The notes beneath the pieces are model-generated. The model was not told the origin of the DNA and searched no databases. It saw nothing but the letters and a program-made list of their open reading frames with translations. A stretch of DNA of 64,000 nucleotides, from contig NZ_JAJHIZ010000003.1 in assembly GCF_021538615.1 (NCBI RefSeq), forward strand, positions 3,038,001 through 3,102,000. Direction: 5' to 3'. Made by a program: the position numbers and the translations under genes. Shown piece after piece: positions 61,561 through 64,000 of this stretch. Position 1 is the first letter of the stretch. Each line of letters starts with the position of its first letter. The DNA is from Niabella agricola (GTDB lineage: Bacteria > Bacteroidota > Bacteroidia > Chitinophagales > Chitinophagaceae).

Positions 61561-61602
61561 TGTATGAATTGCTATTTTACAACAGTAAGCTGCAAATATC
61601 GT

Positions 61603-61636
61603 AAAAAAAGGGCCACCTTAAAAAAATAAGATGGCC
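61603..61636 (-). terminator. Intrinsic terminator of the Spy-like gene pair
   Basis: Minus strand GGCCATCTT / AAGGTGGCC (9 bp, one G-T wobble), loop ATTTTTTT, then C and seven T. Separates the pair from the downstream pseudouridine synthase. Confidence 0.8.
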
Positions 61637-61663
61637 TCCTGGTAAATATAAAACGATCACTTC

Positions 61664-62053
61664 TTATTGCTGAGCCTGCCTGTCTCTGCCTTTTTCCCGG
61701 CGTTCTTTCATTTTTGCTTCCATTTTTTCTATCTGCTCTTTTGTAAGGATTTTATCCCTTGCTTCTTTCTGTGTGGCACGCAGCGCCTTCATTTTTTCTT
61801 TTTTCTGATCATCGTTGAGGGTGGCATCGTCCTGGATCGCTTTGCGCTGTTTCATACCGTCTTCGCTCAATGCTTTTAACTTGTCCTTCTGGTCTTTTGA
61901 TAAATTCAGATCCGGATCATCTGCCCAATTCATGCCCCTGCCACGGTCATTCATGCCTTTTTCGGATTTTTCTTTTTTGGGCGCATCCTGCGCAAATGTG
62001 GCAGAAACGCTGAACAGGCTTACGATTGCTGCAATTAAGATTGTTTTTTTCAT
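61664..62053 (-). CDS. Small periplasmic Spy/DUF4890-like helical protein
   Basis: 129 residues with signal peptide MKKTILIAAIVSLFSVSATFAQ. Highly charged helices with the pattern LNLSKDQKDKLKALSEDGMKQRKAI...DDQKKEKMKALRATQKEARDKILTKEQ, as in Spy/CpxP-like LTxxQ proteins. Probable periplasmic chaperone or sensor. Likely one unit with the next gene, 32 bp apart. Confidence 0.85.
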   Translation of the reverse strand: MKKTILIAAIVSLFSVSATFAQDAPKKEKSEKGMNDRGRGMNWADDPDLNLSKDQKDKLKALSEDGMKQRKAIQDDATLNDDQKKEKMKALRATQKEARDKILTKEQIEKMEAKMKERREKGRDRQAQQ

Positions 62054-62085
62054 TTTTTGTTTTTTAAGTTTTAACAGATGCTTGT

Positions 62086-62778
62086 TTATTGTTTAGAAAC
62101 ATTCTTACGGGTATAACTCTTCCATTGCTGCCACTGGTCGGCAGTGAGCACATTTTTTTGTTTTTTCCGGAATGCTTTTCTCAGTTCGTCCAAACGGTTC
62201 TTTTTTTCCGGATCGGACAGGGTGTGGTCCTGCCGGATGGACCGGGCTTGTTCTCTAAATGCGTGCTGCAGATCTTTCATTTTTTGCTGCTGATCGGCTG
62301 AAAGCTTTAACTGAGGATCAGGCTTATCGGTTGTGCGGGACAGCTGATTATGATCCCTGTCAGGGCCATTGGCGGTATCACGCTGGTTGACAGTAATCAG
62401 TTGTTGTTTTGAGTTTTTTCGTCCGGAGGCCTCGTTTTCCCAGATTTTCTGCTGTTCCGGTGTTAACAGGGCATTGCGTTTCTGACCCAACTGTTGCTTC
62501 AGTGCCTGTAACTTTTTCTTTTTTTCTGCCGGGGTGAGGGCCTCGTCCTTGCGTACGGCAGCAACTGCCGCCTTCCCCTCTTTTTGTAAAGCGATCAGCT
62601 GGCTTTTCTGATCCGCGGTCAATTTTAGTTTTTGATACACATCATACTGTTCCCGTTTGGTTTCAGTACGCTGAATCCCTTTATTGGGCCGGGATGGGAT
62701 CTCCTGTGCGGCTGCAATTACTGTTACAAACAGCAAACCGGCAAAAAAAACGGGTTTTATGTTCAATGGCGGACGCAT
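62086..62778 (-). CDS. Periplasmic Spy-like helical protein, two-repeat
   Basis: 230 residues with signal peptide (LNIKPVFFAGLLFVTVIAAAQE). Two copies of an ~85-residue helical unit, each LT-A-DQ-x3-L...EALTPAEKKKKL-like: LKLTADQKSQLIALQKEGKAAV...LTPEQQKIWE near 50-110, and LKLSADQQQKMKDLQHAF...LTADQWQQW near 155-220. Looks like an internal duplication of the small protein at 61664. Confidence 0.82.
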   Translation of the reverse strand: MRPPLNIKPVFFAGLLFVTVIAAAQEIPSRPNKGIQRTETKREQYDVYQKLKLTADQKSQLIALQKEGKAAVAAVRKDEALTPAEKKKKLQALKQQLGQKRNALLTPEQQKIWENEASGRKNSKQQLITVNQRDTANGPDRDHNQLSRTTDKPDPQLKLSADQQQKMKDLQHAFREQARSIRQDHTLSDPEKKNRLDELRKAFRKKQKNVLTADQWQQWKSYTRKNVSKQ

Positions 62779-62924
62779 TTATTTTTTCTTAGATGGGTTT
62801 TTGGAAAAATACCTTCTGGGGTGGCGTTAAAATTTTATAAACAGGTGTTGGACCGCATTTTTACACAAAAGTTTAATAGTTACGGAGTGGATTTTGAGGA
62901 AGCGGAAGCTAAATTTGCGCACGC

Positions 62925-63764
62925 ATGAACCGGAGGAAATTTTTAAAATACGGGGGTATCCTGGGTGGGGCCGGACTGCTTACAGGATTGTATACCTGGC
63001 AGGTAGAGCCGTTCTGGCTGGAATTTACGCGGGTGCCCATGCGGGTCAAGAACCTGCCTCCGGCCCTGGCCGGCAAAACCCTGATGCAGATCAGCGATAT
63101 CCATATCGGGGAGCGCTCCCGGGATCGCTACCTGAAGGATGCATTTATAAAAGCCGCCGGCTATCAGCCCGACTTTGTTGTTTATACCGGTGATTTTGTC
63201 ACCTATAGCGAACCCCGCCAGATGGATCAGTTGCATAAGCTGATGCAGCATGCTCCCCGCGGCCGTTTGGGAACTGCGGCTATTTTGGGTAACCATGACT
63301 ATGGCGACAACTGGAAAGACAGTGCCCTGGCAAATAAGATTGAAGACTTGCTCAACAGCCACCAATTGCCGGTTTTGAGAAATGCGCAACAACATTTTTC
63401 CGGACTCAATTTTATTGGCATCGATGACAAGTGGGGTACCAACTTTTATCCGGAAAAGGCAATGCAGCATTGGAACCGGGAGGCTGCAACGGTGGTTTTA
63501 TGCCATAACCCCGATGTGCTGGATATGCCGGTCTGGAATGGCTACGATGGCTGGGTGATCAGCGGGCATACACACGGCGGGCAATGCAAACCGCCGTTTC
63601 TGCCGCCGCCGCTGCTGCCTGTGAAAAATAAACGGTATGCTTCCGGAAAAATTGATTTTGAGGATGGCCGGTCTCTTTATATTAACCGCGCCCTGGGCTT
63701 TACCTGGCAGGTGCGATTTAATGTGCGGCCGGAGATCACCATTTTCCAGCTGGAACCAGCTTGA
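62925..63764 (+). CDS. Exported metallophosphoesterase
   Basis: 279 residues. Tat-like signal MNRRKFLKYGGILGGAGLLTG. Calcineurin-type metal motifs: QISDIHIGE (~57-65), VYTGDFV (~88), LGNHDYGDN (~125), VLCHNPDV (~195) and SGHTHGGQC (~215). Relative of YkuE/UDP-diacylglucosamine-type phosphoesterases of membrane-facing enzymes. Substrate unknown. Divergent from the Spy-like pair. Confidence 0.92.
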   Translation: MNRRKFLKYGGILGGAGLLTGLYTWQVEPFWLEFTRVPMRVKNLPPALAGKTLMQISDIHIGERSRDRYLKDAFIKAAGYQPDFVVYTGDFVTYSEPRQMDQLHKLMQHAPRGRLGTAAILGNHDYGDNWKDSALANKIEDLLNSHQLPVLRNAQQHFSGLNFIGIDDKWGTNFYPEKAMQHWNREAATVVLCHNPDVLDMPVWNGYDGWVISGHTHGGQCKPPFLPPPLLPVKNKRYASGKIDFEDGRSLYINRALGFTWQVRFNVRPEITIFQLEPA

Positions 63765-63862
63765 TCAGTAGTTACAGCCCTTGTAACCGGACCGGAGCAC
63801 GCAAAACAATTGCGCCTTGATCACAGCGTTCTTATTGATGGTCAGGTGTATAGATTTAAAAC

Positions 63863-63878
63863 AATGTAATGTTACATT
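63863..63878. promoter_or_regulatory. Palindrome upstream of the final gene
   Basis: AATGTAA / TTACATT arms around a two-base centre; about 40 bases before ATG 63916. A candidate operator; may be chance. Confidence 0.3.
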
Positions 63879-63915
63879 CCGAGGCCTTTTTACGTTAAAC
63901 GCATAAATAACGCGT

Positions 63916-64000
63916 ATGAAAATTGGCTGCTGTATGGTCCTGCTGCTTTTTTATATAACCGGCTTGGCCCAGGAGCGAACCGACCCAGGAACTGGTATAA
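63916..64000 (+). CDS. Exported protein, 3' partial
   Basis: 28 codons in the window (MKIGCCMVLLLFYITGLAQE...). N-terminal signal peptide with AQE cleavage-like end. The rest is beyond the window edge, so family unknown. Confidence 0.6.
   Translation, partial: MKIGCCMVLLLFYITGLAQERTDPGTGI

Overview
The window reads as chromosomal DNA of a Bacteroidota bacterium, most likely a member of the Chitinophagaceae (Niabella-like; the genus is a guess from protein style, not a search). The grounds are a SusC/SusD pair, DUF3078, DUF2975, DUF4468 and DUF5522 proteins, WG repeats, a type III pantothenate kinase, and promoter boxes of the Bacteroidota form TTTG-N(~20)-TAnnTTTG in place of -35/-10 hexamers. 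No rRNA, tRNA, CRISPR array, transposase or phage gene was recognised.

Layout. 3-2673: 3' part of a SNF2 helicase and a small membrane-anchored protein. 2874-15617: an AraC-type regulator divergent from a seven-gene polysaccharide utilisation locus (SusC, SusD, PhyH-type dioxygenase, TIM-barrel sugar isomerase, GH106-type rhamnosidase, GH28 protein, shortened GH28-like protein), probably for rhamnose-containing pectin. 15954-22177: an ECF sigma factor with a translationally coupled TPR/anti-sigma-like membrane protein, divergent from a PKD surface protein and a TPR-CHAT caspase-like protein. 22450-23541: a lipoprotein with a strong terminator. 23618-25125: about 1.5 kb without any conventional gene, filled by a tandem family of small elements. 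25126-34393: a helical-repeat protein, two Gfo/Idh/MocA oxidoreductases, a WG-repeat protein, an arginase-fold protein, DUF3078, TrmB, DUF5522 and an alkyltransferase-like protein. 34504-39083: a MocR/PdxR-type regulator with operator repeats, divergent from a TonB receptor, then a Rossmann epimerase without a usual start codon. 39112-46853: S41 peptidase, HTH and two DUF2975 proteins, ABC-2 permease, CysS, DUF4468, EEP phosphatase. 46925-64000: two tandem rhomboids (one probably inactive), RlmD, MetF, LptB, LptC, CoaX, a Lon N-domain protein, MeaB, GT2, two pseudouridine synthases, two Spy-like proteins, a Tat-exported metallophosphoesterase and the first codons of a further secreted protein.

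The part most worth a second look is 23796-25013. Three related units each carry, on the minus strand, a Bacteroidota promoter box, a 75-125 nt body and an intrinsic terminator whose stem covaries between copies. On the plus strand the same DNA holds a short ORF for a basic-then-hydrophobic peptide: intact (49 aa) in the third unit, frameshifted in the second, deleted in the first. Two further plus-strand loci between them share the same core and read as micro-ORFs (MTS..DCL). This is the geometry of a type I toxin/antisense-RNA module or of a small-RNA family. All functional statements about it are inference.

Other points: a MocR regulator whose operators lie where the -33 box of the TonB receptor promoter should be; an arginase-fold protein and a rhomboid that have lost catalytic residues; and an LptC with a collagen-like tail.
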